Source: Elysia crispata (lineage: Eukaryota > Mollusca > Gastropoda > Plakobranchidae). Taken from it: DNA of 64,000 bases. The notes under the pieces are model-generated. The model searched no databases, was not told the origin of the DNA, and saw only the letters and a program-made list of their open reading frames with translations. Both the position numbers and the translations under genes were made by a program. How positions within the stretch are numbered: the first letter of the stretch is position 1; every line of letters starts with the position of its first letter. Below, one piece after another: positions 25,901 through 37,900 of this stretch. The stretch is from positions 470,001 through 534,000 of the forward strand of contig JAWDGP010006875.1 in the NCBI GenBank assembly GCA_033675545.1, read 5' to 3'.

Positions 25901-28900
25901 TGGCAGGAAGGGCGGGTGGGATAAGGGTATGTGGTACTAGCATGCAAATCAACAAGTCAGATTGAATACATCTAGTTCTAGTTCTAGACCTATTCATGTA
26001 CATCTACTTTTAATAAAAAAAAATGAGGGATATTGAAATACTTTTAAAAATTAATAGCACTGCTTATATCAAAATGACAACAAAAAGAGAAAGAGAAAAA
26101 GGAAAGCAGAAATGATATTACTTACCCTCTAATTTCATCTCATTAGCAATGGATTCCCATTGCCTCTGTATGTAATCTCTGTTATGATGTAACTTATCCT
26201 TTTTGTAAGGAATGGCTGGTCTGCTCTAGACACATATAATGAGGCTTTCGTCATTCATGGTTGTTAAGTTCTGAGAACAGGATTGACTTCACCACCACTT
26301 GAAATGTTTGTGAAGTGCTACACGTGGCGGGAAAAGGGAGATCATTCTTGGGGGAAAAAGACCCTATAATTACCTCCTCTTTCACCTGACGGTGTGGAAT
26401 GAACATGTTCATTCCCATACGGTCAAATCTGGGACGTCGGATGTCTATGGGGAATGTCGCTGTTTTTTATCACTCTATGAAACTATTCAATCGGTGCACA
26501 TTCTTTTGCACCTTAATATGGTCTGGTCTGACCTTCGGTTCTGGTGCGGTTTTACCCTTACACTCTTTTGTTTAATAAAAATATGAATTAAATGCATGCA
26601 GCTTTCATGTCTTTCTAAGTGACTGATAATTTTGAATAGCTATATCTGAAAATCTACTCAGTGGTACTGACTGTCAGATGTATGGCATTTTCATATACTT
26701 GTAAACATTACATAACCTAGTTCATTTTATTTTCAGGTTTTACACTCTCATTGTGGTGAGCACACTTCTCTTTGGCAAGGCTCCCTTCAAAAACCTTATC
26801 TGCAATGGACTGGTGCTTGCAAGGTTAGATGAGAATTACTTATTCTATATTGTTATAAATATTCCCTCTTCTTTAAGGGACAAACATGAGGTTTCATGAG
26901 TATTAGTTTTTATTTTGTTTGCTGCAAACTAAAAGTTTAAAAAAATATATAATAAAGCCCCATGTGTTTTGAATGCTTTTTTATTGTTGAATAAGAAATG
27001 GGTTTTTTTTTTTTTTTTGGGGGGGGGGGGGAATTTTCAAGTAAAGTTTAAACATAATAATTATGGAAAATTAACTAAACTGCACTTTTCTTATCTTTTT
27101 AAAGATTCTTTGAAACACTAATTAGAAGACTATGGATTCCTGCAAATACTGCATTCAGGTACACTTGTGGAATCTCATAGCTGCCCAAGCTACTGTTATT
27201 GTGGAACCCATAATAAATTGTTTACTGGATTTTTTTTTTGGTAATAGTGATGGTCAGAAGATGAGCAAGAGAAAGAAGAACTACCCAGATCCCGTGGAAG
27301 TTATCAACAAATATGGTGCTGATGCTATCAGGTAATATAAACAAATATCTTTTCATTATCCATAAAGAAACTGGGAAACACCACTTTTTTTTTTAGCTTA
27401 TATTGTTGAAAAAAGTTCCTTGTTTTAAAATGTATATAAACTTTATAGGATAGAGGAGATGAAGATCTGAAATTTTACAATATTATATTTTTGTTCTTTA
27501 TTGAATAGGATTTAAGTACTTACATTTTTTCTTTCAAAAAGTAACATTTAAGTTGAGGTAAATATGTCAAATAATATGTCGTTTGATCAATGACAATCAG
27601 TTGCATATGTCAAAATATGAATTGAAGTGAATAAAAACAATTTTAAATTGGTTAAAATATGAAATCCTTTAAATATGAGAATTGCAGTTATTATTGTTTG
27701 CTGTTGAAAAATAAGTTGTTGTTTTAATCTTTGCTCTCTCTCTAGTTGCTCTGCAGATATCTATTTTACCCTCTACTTACAATTTTTTCATATCTCTCAC
27801 AATACTTAATAAAACAGGAGGGGTAAGTATGGCTTCTTGAGCCTTATAGTATATAACCCACAAGGTATTTCCCAACAATGTTATCTATCTATCATTAGTC
27901 TGCGATTACTCTGTCAACCATGATTTCGCTCCTGAATTCTCAACATTTGTCTCTCTATGTAGATTGTACCTGATCAACTCTCCTGCTGTGAGAGGAGACA
28001 ACTTGCGGTTCAAGGAGGAAGGTGTCAAAGATATCCTTAAAGATGTCTTCCTTCCCTGGTACAATGCCTTCCGGTTCCTTGATCAATACATTGATGTATA
28101 TGAGCAGGTACAACTCTGCCGCAGTGGCATTTAAAGGAAGGTCTATTTTAATGCATGGTTTCCATTTTGCTAAGTGTTTTAACTTTCATCTTGAAAATTT
28201 ACAAAATAGTCAGCTGAAAATAGCACACTGCATAAAGAAAAATCTTCATTCCTTTTTTTTTTATATTAAATAGAAGCACTGCCTTTATTTTAACTTGTGA
28301 CAGCTATAAATGAGCTGGATATAATTAATCTAGTTTTTTGTCTTCTAATTTCATGAAAGTATATCCAGGTTAAGAACTGAGTCAGAACTCATTCAATTCA
28401 AACTAAACCAGCAAAAATGCTTTTTCTCTCGAAACAACTGAAATTTGTTTGTCATGAGATAGGAAATATGCATTGTGCATGTAATAATCTTTAGTTTGCT
28501 TGATGTTGCAGGAGACAAGTGAAAAGATTATGGTGAGCGAGCACTCCAAAACCTCTTCCACCAATTACATGGATCAGTGGATTCTCTCCTTCACTCAGTC
28601 CCTGGTCAAGTTTGTACAACAGGAGATGGCTGGTAAGATTGACACAGTTGTCTCAGTGTCCTACTATTCAGTTTAACAATACCCATTCTATATTGAGGCT
28701 GCTCAAAAACACTAAATTGTTCAGTACTACTGATGCTACTGCTTCTTATAAGACCAATGGTAGAAGCTAGATGAGATTCTGTCTCACAAATGGCGGCTAT
28801 TACTTGAAACCTTTATTTTAATTGAGTGCAAAATTCTTTACTTAGAACCTTTGTTATATACTGCTATTTTTGGTGAGAATATTATCGTTCTAGCTATAAT

Positions 28901-31900
28901 TATTCTATAAAAATTAATTTTTGTCCTCAAAAGAAAATTGAACCCACAACACATAAGGCCAGGAAATACATATTTTTGGAAAGGGACTGAGTTGTATTTT
29001 AGCAGTAACGGTTATGACCAACATAGATTAAATAATCAAAATATGTATCTGCTTTTGAATATGATATATAGTATTTTGCTACGAATCTTACCTTAGCTAT
29101 TCTTTATTTATTGTGTTAATCCTGATATGCAAACTTTGAAAGGTCTTTTGGTTGAAATAAAAAAAAGTTATACAACAGGCAGAAAACAGCTCAAGTGGAA
29201 AGGAACATAAAGGTTCACAGAAATCTGCAAAGAAAGCCATCCATGTTTGATTCTACTGCTTTCTTCGCAGCATACCGCCTATATACAATGACCCCTCCAC
29301 TGGTGAAATTTATTGACCAGCTCACAAACTGGTACGTCAGGATGAACAGGAAGAGGCTCAAGGTATTTTATTTCCCTGAAGATTTTTAATGACTAGCGTT
29401 TCTTATTCCTTTCTTTTGCTTTAAGAGAAGGGCCTGCAGTGTAGGTCCAATTTCGAAGAAAAAATGGCACTATAATGATCATATATATATTATATTTAAA
29501 TGATAATTGCTTAATACTAGTTATTTACGTTACAATGAGTATTACAAGGTAATAGTTGAGCTGTTACAAATTTTGCTTTTGCCTTATGGTCATAAAAATT
29601 GACCAGCATTTTGCAATACTCATTATTTTGTAATAAATTACATTAAAACAGGGTTGCCAGTTTTTCAAGTAAAATCAGAAATCCTGCTTTTTTAAATCCT
29701 TTGGCTTTTAATATGTATTAAATATTTTGATGTTAATATCTTATCTTTTCTTTATGAATATGAAACACCGTGCTAAGAATTTTATCCTGAAAAAATTTTA
29801 GGCTTTTTTATCAGAGCCTGCTGGAAACGCTGTTAAAATTTTTTTCTTTTAAAATCTTGATTCTCTCTCAGGGTGACTCTGGTAAGACAGACTGCAAACA
29901 AGCCCTTGAGACTCTCTCTAAAGTCATATTTGTCATCATCAGAATCATGGTAGGTTTTCAACTTTCTCGGCATAGTAATGTTACATTTCCAGCCCAACAA
30001 ATATATTGATAAATTACTATAATGGGCAGACCTTATGTTATTTCAATTCATAAAATAAAAACAGATTTGCTATTTCTCCTCAGTGTATGAGTATTTATCA
30101 TAGAAAAAGTATTTAAACAGAAAAACGTGATAATTGAAATTTATAATATGCAAGTAGGTTGACCACAAAGACTACAAAAAGTTATATTTGACAGTTTTTG
30201 TCAAAAAGAAATTTATTTTAGCCATATTGAATTTAATTCTTCGTTTCCAGAATAAGTTCATGGCTTTCTCAACGTAAGGAAGATGGGATATATTTAATTT
30301 TTGCTGATATTGTTGATTTCAAGTTGAGTGTCAGCTTCAGTCAAGAGCATCTACTTTTATATTTCCCTGGTATGTTTCAGGCCCCTTTCACCCCATTCCT
30401 CACAGAGACTATCTATCAGGGGCTTAAAGGCAGGCTGGATCTGTCTCAGGAGGCGGATGCTCGAAGTGTTCACTTCATTATGCTGCCCAAACCAAAGTGA
30501 GCTTTATCAACATTTGCATTCTTTTCATCTCCTTTTACTCTTCTGATACAATTTTAACTGCTTTTTTGTCTTCTCAGCCCTCCCTCTTTCTTCTTTATCT
30601 TCCTCTTTTTCTCCTCCTCTCCTTGTAATAATGGCCTGCAAAGATTCAAAATTGTATTCCCTTCAGGTTTCCCACTGCTCTGGTAATCTTGATTCATTTC
30701 AGCCAATGATATAAAACCTTCATTGTTCTTTCTCTCCCTTTTTTTCAGAGAGTCCCTGATCGACAAGAAGATTGAGTCCGCTGTGCAGAACATGCAGGCA
30801 GTGATAGAGCTTGGCAGAGTGGTCAGAGACAGGAAAACTCTCCCCCTCAAGGTGTGTGCTCTTGGTTTATCATGCAATAAGTGCACTTTGTGAGAAGTCA
30901 TGTTTCGTTTTTGTTTTTTTTTTTGTTTTTTTCATATGTCTTTACTGCTTCATTTTAATTGCATTTGTTCTGGTTTTTTTTGTAAATTAAGACTTTGACG
31001 CACTTTCTTAAAGATAATGGGGCTATTTCTTAACTTTTTCCCTTGAACAAGAGTCAGTTTAATTTATGTTTGTATAATTGTTTTGTATGAGGTTTTTTGA
31101 CATGGCTCTTTGGTTTATCAGATCTTTTATTTGATAACCCTATTTAATTTAGGGAATCTCTCATAGGCAAAATTTTTCATCTCTGATTAGATTTCAATGA
31201 GCTGCACATACTTGTGTAGCCAACTGTTTCAAGATAAATAGATTGAGTTTGAAGAGCAATGATTCACTCTGTATAAATTTTGAAGTTGCCTTAAAAGGAG
31301 ATAGTACACTCTTAGTTTCTTTATGTACACACAAATTTCTGTAGATTGATTGCTTCTTGTTTCAGTGTTAATTTCAAATGCATATTCTTGAATTTCTATC
31401 GTTTCAATTTGAGAATTTAGGAATGAAAAACAAATTCAATTGTCTTACCAAACCGCAGGACACAAATCTTAAAAACTGCAATTAAGTTTTTCATAATTTT
31501 ATGAATTTTATGTATCACAATTATATTTAAATTTCTTTCTGTTTCTTCTTATTTGTCTATAAAGTACCCCCTGAAAGAAGTAGTGGCCGTTGTTAAAGAT
31601 AAAGAGTCCATGGATGATCTAAGATTGTTGGAAAAGTACATCTTGGAGGTGAATACTGTTTTTTTTTGCATTTCTGATTAAATGTATTATTGAACATACA
31701 AACACAAAAACATTTGTATAGATTTTTTGTGTAGAAACTACAGTTTTGACATGTAAGTATATTGAATCAATATAAAGGTTCAAATTTGCCAACACAACCC
31801 TTTGTGTACAGTAGTTGAGATATTTTTCATGTCCTTACAAATAATTTTTAACAATTTGACCATATTCATAGATTTTTCATGTTCAAATTATGTGCTGTAA

Positions 31901-34900
31901 ATTTTTATTGAGTAAGTATATACGCACTCACTTAGGGCGATGTAAAAAATTGGTGGTACAATCAAACTATCCACATTATCAAGATTTTCAAAATATTAAG
32001 AGCTTTTGAAAAATTTTTTTTAAACAGTGCACTATTTTGGTTGAAATTTTAAAAAAATTGGCTATTACTCACTAGTCTTTCTCATCTCACAAGAGATTTG
32101 AAGATCAGCATTTGTGTAATATTGAACTGGTCTAGCAAACTGATAAGATCTTTTTTTTGTTTTGCTTAAAATCTGTTTCCCACGTCCTTTCATTTGGGTT
32201 CAGGAAAGATGTGTAAAAGCATTTAGCAGCTACTTAATTTCAGTTATGAGTCATCTAATCTGGAAACAAATTGTTTACTTCTATTTTAAGAAATCATTAT
32301 TGGCATTGTCTGTGCTATATTTATATAAAATGGATTTTTTTAAAACTGTATTTACTGAAAAAGTTTTACTGTTTGAAAAACACTGTCAGGAGCTGAATGT
32401 GCGGCAGCTTACTGTCACTATGGATAAGTCTGCATATGGAGTGAAGTTGAGAGCAGAGCCGGACCACAGACAGCTGGGCAAAAAGCTTGGCTCTGCCCTC
32501 AAAGAGATCACACCAGCTATCAAGGCGTTGACAGACGAGCAGATTGAGATGTAATGGCTCATGAAAGTCCAGAGATAATTATGTACCATTGACCACCACA
32601 TATTATATATTCAGGAGGAGGACAATATTTTGTTATGCCAATACATTATGACTCATTTGTGTGTAACTTTTTTGTTACAATATTTGCACCACAGTATGAA
32701 TTTTTGACATGGTCAAGGCTCAATCAGGATAAGTATTTGATGCAGCAGTAAAAAAACAAAATGTGTTACATTTAATTATTAAATTTTAGTACCCATTTTA
32801 ACAACAGTATAGTACAGAACCCCACCAAAGTACCAGGATAAAAGTTTGAATTTGTATCTTATGAAGGAGCTCCTTAAATGATTTGGTTGTAATTAAGATT
32901 TTAATAGTCTAATTTGATTTAGAACATGGAAATTAATTCTGACCATAATGCATTTCTCTCACCTAAAAGCCGAATATCACTTTTGAGCTCTATGACCCTG
33001 AATTTGCGAATGTGACTTTCTTCACTAATATGGCACTGATTGCCACCGTGGCAATGTAGCGAAATGTGTTTCATAGTATTAACCTCCCATTTCATTACTG
33101 TTTTTTTTCCCTAAGATTTTTATAGGTCTATTTTAGATATTCTTAGATATCAAATGCAAGGCTGCTTAGGAATGCCTATTTGTTTTTTTCACCTCTAATC
33201 ATTGTGGGTGCCTAATTGAGGTCTTGTTAATATCAACTTTGTTCATATTTATCTTTAATTTTCTCAGATATCAGATTGAGGGATGCTTAGATGTGTCAGG
33301 TCATTCGATGGAGGCAGGAGATCTACGTGTGCTTTACAACTTTGACAAGACTGCAGACGCCCCTCAGCAATATGAGGCTCACTCTAATGGAAAGGTAAAT
33401 TCTCTTTTTTCTTTTGTTCTGTATCAGTAAACCACATATGGAAAAAAGATATATCAATTGGAAATGTTGGACATGATAACTTTTAGCAAATGTTTGAAGA
33501 AAAATCTTATTAAATATCATATAAATACAAGACAGATCAGGGTTTATCATTTCCAAAACTTTGCAACTGTTACATTAAGTTGTGAAAACCCATAAAGAGC
33601 ATTAGTTTTGTTTTGTTTTTTTTTATCTGGTATATACTCTAAAGTCTATCTTACTCATGGAGGGATCAAAATAAAAAGCTGGATGCAAATTTTTATCAAA
33701 ATCATGTGTGGAATTCAGGATAGGGAAATTGCTTACAGCGCTTTGAATGTAGTAGTAATTTAGGGACTTAGTATTGTGCAATCTCAAAATTATAATCCTT
33801 TCAAGCATTCTGATGTTGCAGTTTTTATTTTGCAGACCACAGTTGTCTTATTAAAACATTTTTCCCCCGGTTTCTTTTCTTTATTACATTGAAAACACCT
33901 AATATTGTTAACACAAGCTTTAAGACGGCCCATTTGGGCTTGCTGTTCAATCAATGTTTTTATAGAGCCTTTTGCTTATTTTTGCCTTGCATGTGTAATT
34001 TTTTTTTATAACCCTTTGAACAGGAGATACATTTCACAATTTTGTGTTTGCATATTTGTTTATTATCATTTTTAATCTCCAGATCCTTGTGCTACTAGAC
34101 ATTGTTCCAGATGAGTCGATGTTAAATGAAGGAGTAGCAAGGGAGGTCATTAACAGAGTTCAGAAACTTAGAAAAGAGGTGATACTGTTATTCTTATTTA
34201 TATTTTTTATTTGTTTTGTGTTTTGTGATTTCTTTTCAGGCCTTCAGACTGAACTTATCAGTGAAAGTTTGTATAGCAATGAGACAGGAACAGTTTTAAT
34301 CTTTTTCCTCTTTGTTTATTTTAATTCTATGTGCTTACATTCTTTTTATGTGAATGTTCATCATTATAGCTTGCAGTAGTTTATTTTATTAGTTACTGTT
34401 ATCTCACATGAGATGTAGTAAGGTTTTCTTTTTACAATTAGTCAGAAAATACCTGTCTCTTAGCTCAGTTTGCAAGGTGCAAAAAATGTTTCCTTACAAA
34501 TGTATTCTCTTGTGAGTGTGTAATAGCCCCTAAACTGCAGTATGCCTTCAAGAAAGGTACCTTCAATCTGTGTACTTTCTAGAAAGTTAAAAGAGTTTAG
34601 TCAATGCATATATGTCTTTAAAAAGTTGAAATATACAATTACAAATTTTTATGTAAAATATAACAACAGACATCAAATTTGCTTTTTGCTCTAAACTATT
34701 ACAATCCGAATCATAGCTGATGTCGAAGCATCAAAGTTATATTACAAGAAAATTTCAGATTGGCATGCATATTCTCTCTGTGCGGTTCTCATCAATGTTA
34801 GAGGATAAAAGTAATCTCACCTCAACTTTTCCTAATAGCTGACTGAGTGAATAATCTTAACTTTCTCAGAATTCATCCCTGTTTACTTCAAAAGTGTAAG

Positions 34901-37900
34901 ATGAAGCACTGATAGTAAATACAATTTTTTTTTATTTTTTTTTTGATCAGACAGTTGTTTATGCTCTGTCACACTAGTACCCTCTCCCTTTCTCTAACCT
35001 TAGCACCCTGACCTACTAAACCTATTTATCTGTCTCTAGGCAAGCCTAGCCCCTACCGACAACATCAGGGTTTACTACCATGCTGCCCAGAAACTTGTGA
35101 AGATTGTGGAGGAGTTTTCAGAGTTCATTCATTCCACAGTGAAGCAGCCTCTTCAGCAATATCCTGTACCTAGTGGTGCTGATGTCATCATTACCAAAAA
35201 GCTTCCAGTGAGTTCAAAACTTCTTATTTTGTCATCAGCATCCACTCATTTGTGTTAAGAAAAGTATCTTTGTTTTTGAAGATTTTGATTTGAAGTATGT
35301 AACTCGGTTACATCTGTTCTCCTCGTTTTCATTTACATTTTTTTTCTTTTTTTTTTGCCATCACTATTTTTTCTTTTGTTTTTGTTTTTTTTTGTGCCAG
35401 GAACTCATTGTCTTCTTTAACCTAAATTCAGAGGAAACTTAATGATGTTTCACTTCTTTTGTAGCTTATCTTAAAGTTTTTACACTATCGATTGCTCCTT
35501 ATCTGAAAGGTGATTATATAAATGATTTTTTGCGTCATTTTTTATTGATTGAATTTTACCTTTTTTTCAAGTCACTCAGGAATGTGGAACAAGAACTATG
35601 TTGAGTAAAAAAATTGAAAACTTAATTCTGAAGAGTTTTGTTTTATGCATTCAGATTCTGAAAAATACCGTCTTTTATATTTTTTATTACATCATGCCTG
35701 CATGATTTCCTCAAGAGTTAATGGAATTTTTTTCCTTCACGTTTCTTTTCCTCTCCAAATATCGCATACCAGATAAAGAGCGATGATTTGGAGATCACTA
35801 TCACGTGGGGCGAAGGAAGTAAACGACAGCTTGGTGCTGGAGATGCTCCAACAAAAGGCAGCCTCGCCAACAAAAGTCCTTCATCATCGACAGACTTGCC
35901 CCCTGCACCTCAGGCCAAAAATGCACCACCAGTTTGCAAATATGTAAATTTGGCACTATGTGGTGGCCTCCTGTCAGGTATGGCATGCTAAATGATTGCT
36001 CTCATTATGTATTTTATTTCTTTTTTTTTTTAAGGTTATCTGTATTTTTCAGGATTTCTTCAAATTACAGAAAGAATCCTCTTTTTCTGCAATACAATAA
36101 TGTAAAACATTTTACAGAATGTTTTTATTCCTAAAACTGAAAGTTAGCCAATTAGATTTTTTTAATGTGAAATAAAGCAGATATTTTTTTTATCATAATC
36201 CATTAAGTGCTAAAGATTGAAAAATTTGCCAAAAATAAATGTAAATATTTGCAGCATCATATTACGTCACGCTCATTCAATAAATGCTTAACTCATTTTT
36301 ATCTATTTTGAGTTATGCAAAAAAAAAAAAACAACTTTTTTTTCGAGTATAAAACAAACATATTAGTAGTAATATTATTTTAAATAACTCAAACAATTTA
36401 GTACCCAAAACCTATTAGGGCCTGAGCAAAGTGAACAAATCAATATGTAGTTTACAAAAATTGTACACAAAAATCGCCAAAAATTGAGTTAGGCATTTAT
36501 CGAATGAGGGTGACCATAATATATATTAAATAGTTGAGCTCATCCAGTTTCATTTGGATCATTTTGTATCTTCAATTGCTCAGCTCAAGGCCGAACAGGA
36601 GCGACAGCTACATTATTGCTAGAAAATCCCTCAGGGGTCAATGGCCTCACACATACTGCTTTTGTCGAGCAGGTATTGTAATGTATAAAGTCTGGCTTTT
36701 TTTTTTGTTGTTGTTGATTGTCTGGAGTTAATGATGTTGTATAACTCTTTTTGTATGAAGTAGGCCACTAGCAAAGACATACCTGACCTATTTTTTGTTT
36801 ATATACCATTCTCATTACATAGTAAATTTTTGTATGGACTTCGTTATTTGAGATAAGGAAAACTTTTTTTTTTATTTTCAAGAATAACTAATCAAAGATA
36901 ATCATTTATAAATTAGCATTTTAACTCTCTTAGAGGTTTTTTTTTTACTTCACAAAATTTATAAAAAAAAATTCTAACAAGCAAAATATAATCACACCCT
37001 CTTACATGGACTCAAAATGATTGTATAAGTCAAATTCTATTTAAGCGAGTAAAAAAAGATTCTTTTCATCTTACCTAATCATCTCCCTTGTTTGTATCAT
37101 GTTTTAGAACTGGTTATTCCCCATACATCGTATATTGGCATTTATTTAGCTTTGATTAAAAAAAAAGCATTGGAAAATATGAAATTCTTTCCCATAATAA
37201 TTGCTTTATGAAAGAAAGAAGAATTGTGTCACTGTTCAAATATATTCAAATTTTCTTATGTTTCTATTTTCATAGGAGCCTTTAGAAGTTCTTTCTATGT
37301 AGTTCATCTTTGCCAAAAATTGAATGTGCAAAGTAGTAGTCCTTTCTGACTATGAACATGTTTGTTTCCATTCTCTCTGGTGCGCAGATTTGCTTATAAA
37401 AGGAAGCATGGATGACAAAATTTATACTGTCCGGATAGCATCCTATCTTGCTTGAAAATTTTACATCATTTCTTATTTCACAAGATTAGAAATATTTAAA
37501 CTAAGTTGCTCTCAGCTTAAGTATTCATCATGATTATTCTCAAATATCATGAAAGTTACGGAACAAATAGAAATGAAAATTAAAATTTTGAGTCTAGACA
37601 TCACATAAAAAGATTCTATGATGTTTCCACTAGACATGTCTCTAGGCTCGAGTGCAAAGTGAAACTAGATTTAATGATACTACTGCTGATATTGGGTTTC
37701 ATCACGAAAACTGCCTTACCTTGTTTTTAACCAAAGGATGAACTCTTATGAGAAGGAATGTGAAGATAAAGTTTGACTGCTACCGTTTATATACTGCCAT
37801 ACCTGTATATAAGAAAAAAAGGAAAGTGGCAATTTTTATCTTTTGTTAATGGCACAACCCAGTTTAATTCCCACCCCCAAAAGGGTTTGGTAATGATAAA

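Larger units (their letters stand above)
24837..26557 (+). mobile_element. Decayed PIF/Harbinger DNA transposon
   Basis: A 1721-bp element in the IARS1 intron between exons 16 and 17, flanked by the 3-bp duplication TTA (24834-24836 and 26558-26560) typical of Harbinger. The imperfect terminal repeats are GGGTAGACCCACAC on the left and GGGTAAAACCGCAC read inward from the right. It keeps the usual two-gene layout: parts of a Harbinger nuclease on the + strand and of a MADF/Myb-like accessory protein on the - strand. Central catalytic sequence is lost and both genes are broken, so it is non-autonomous. Confidence 0.85.
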
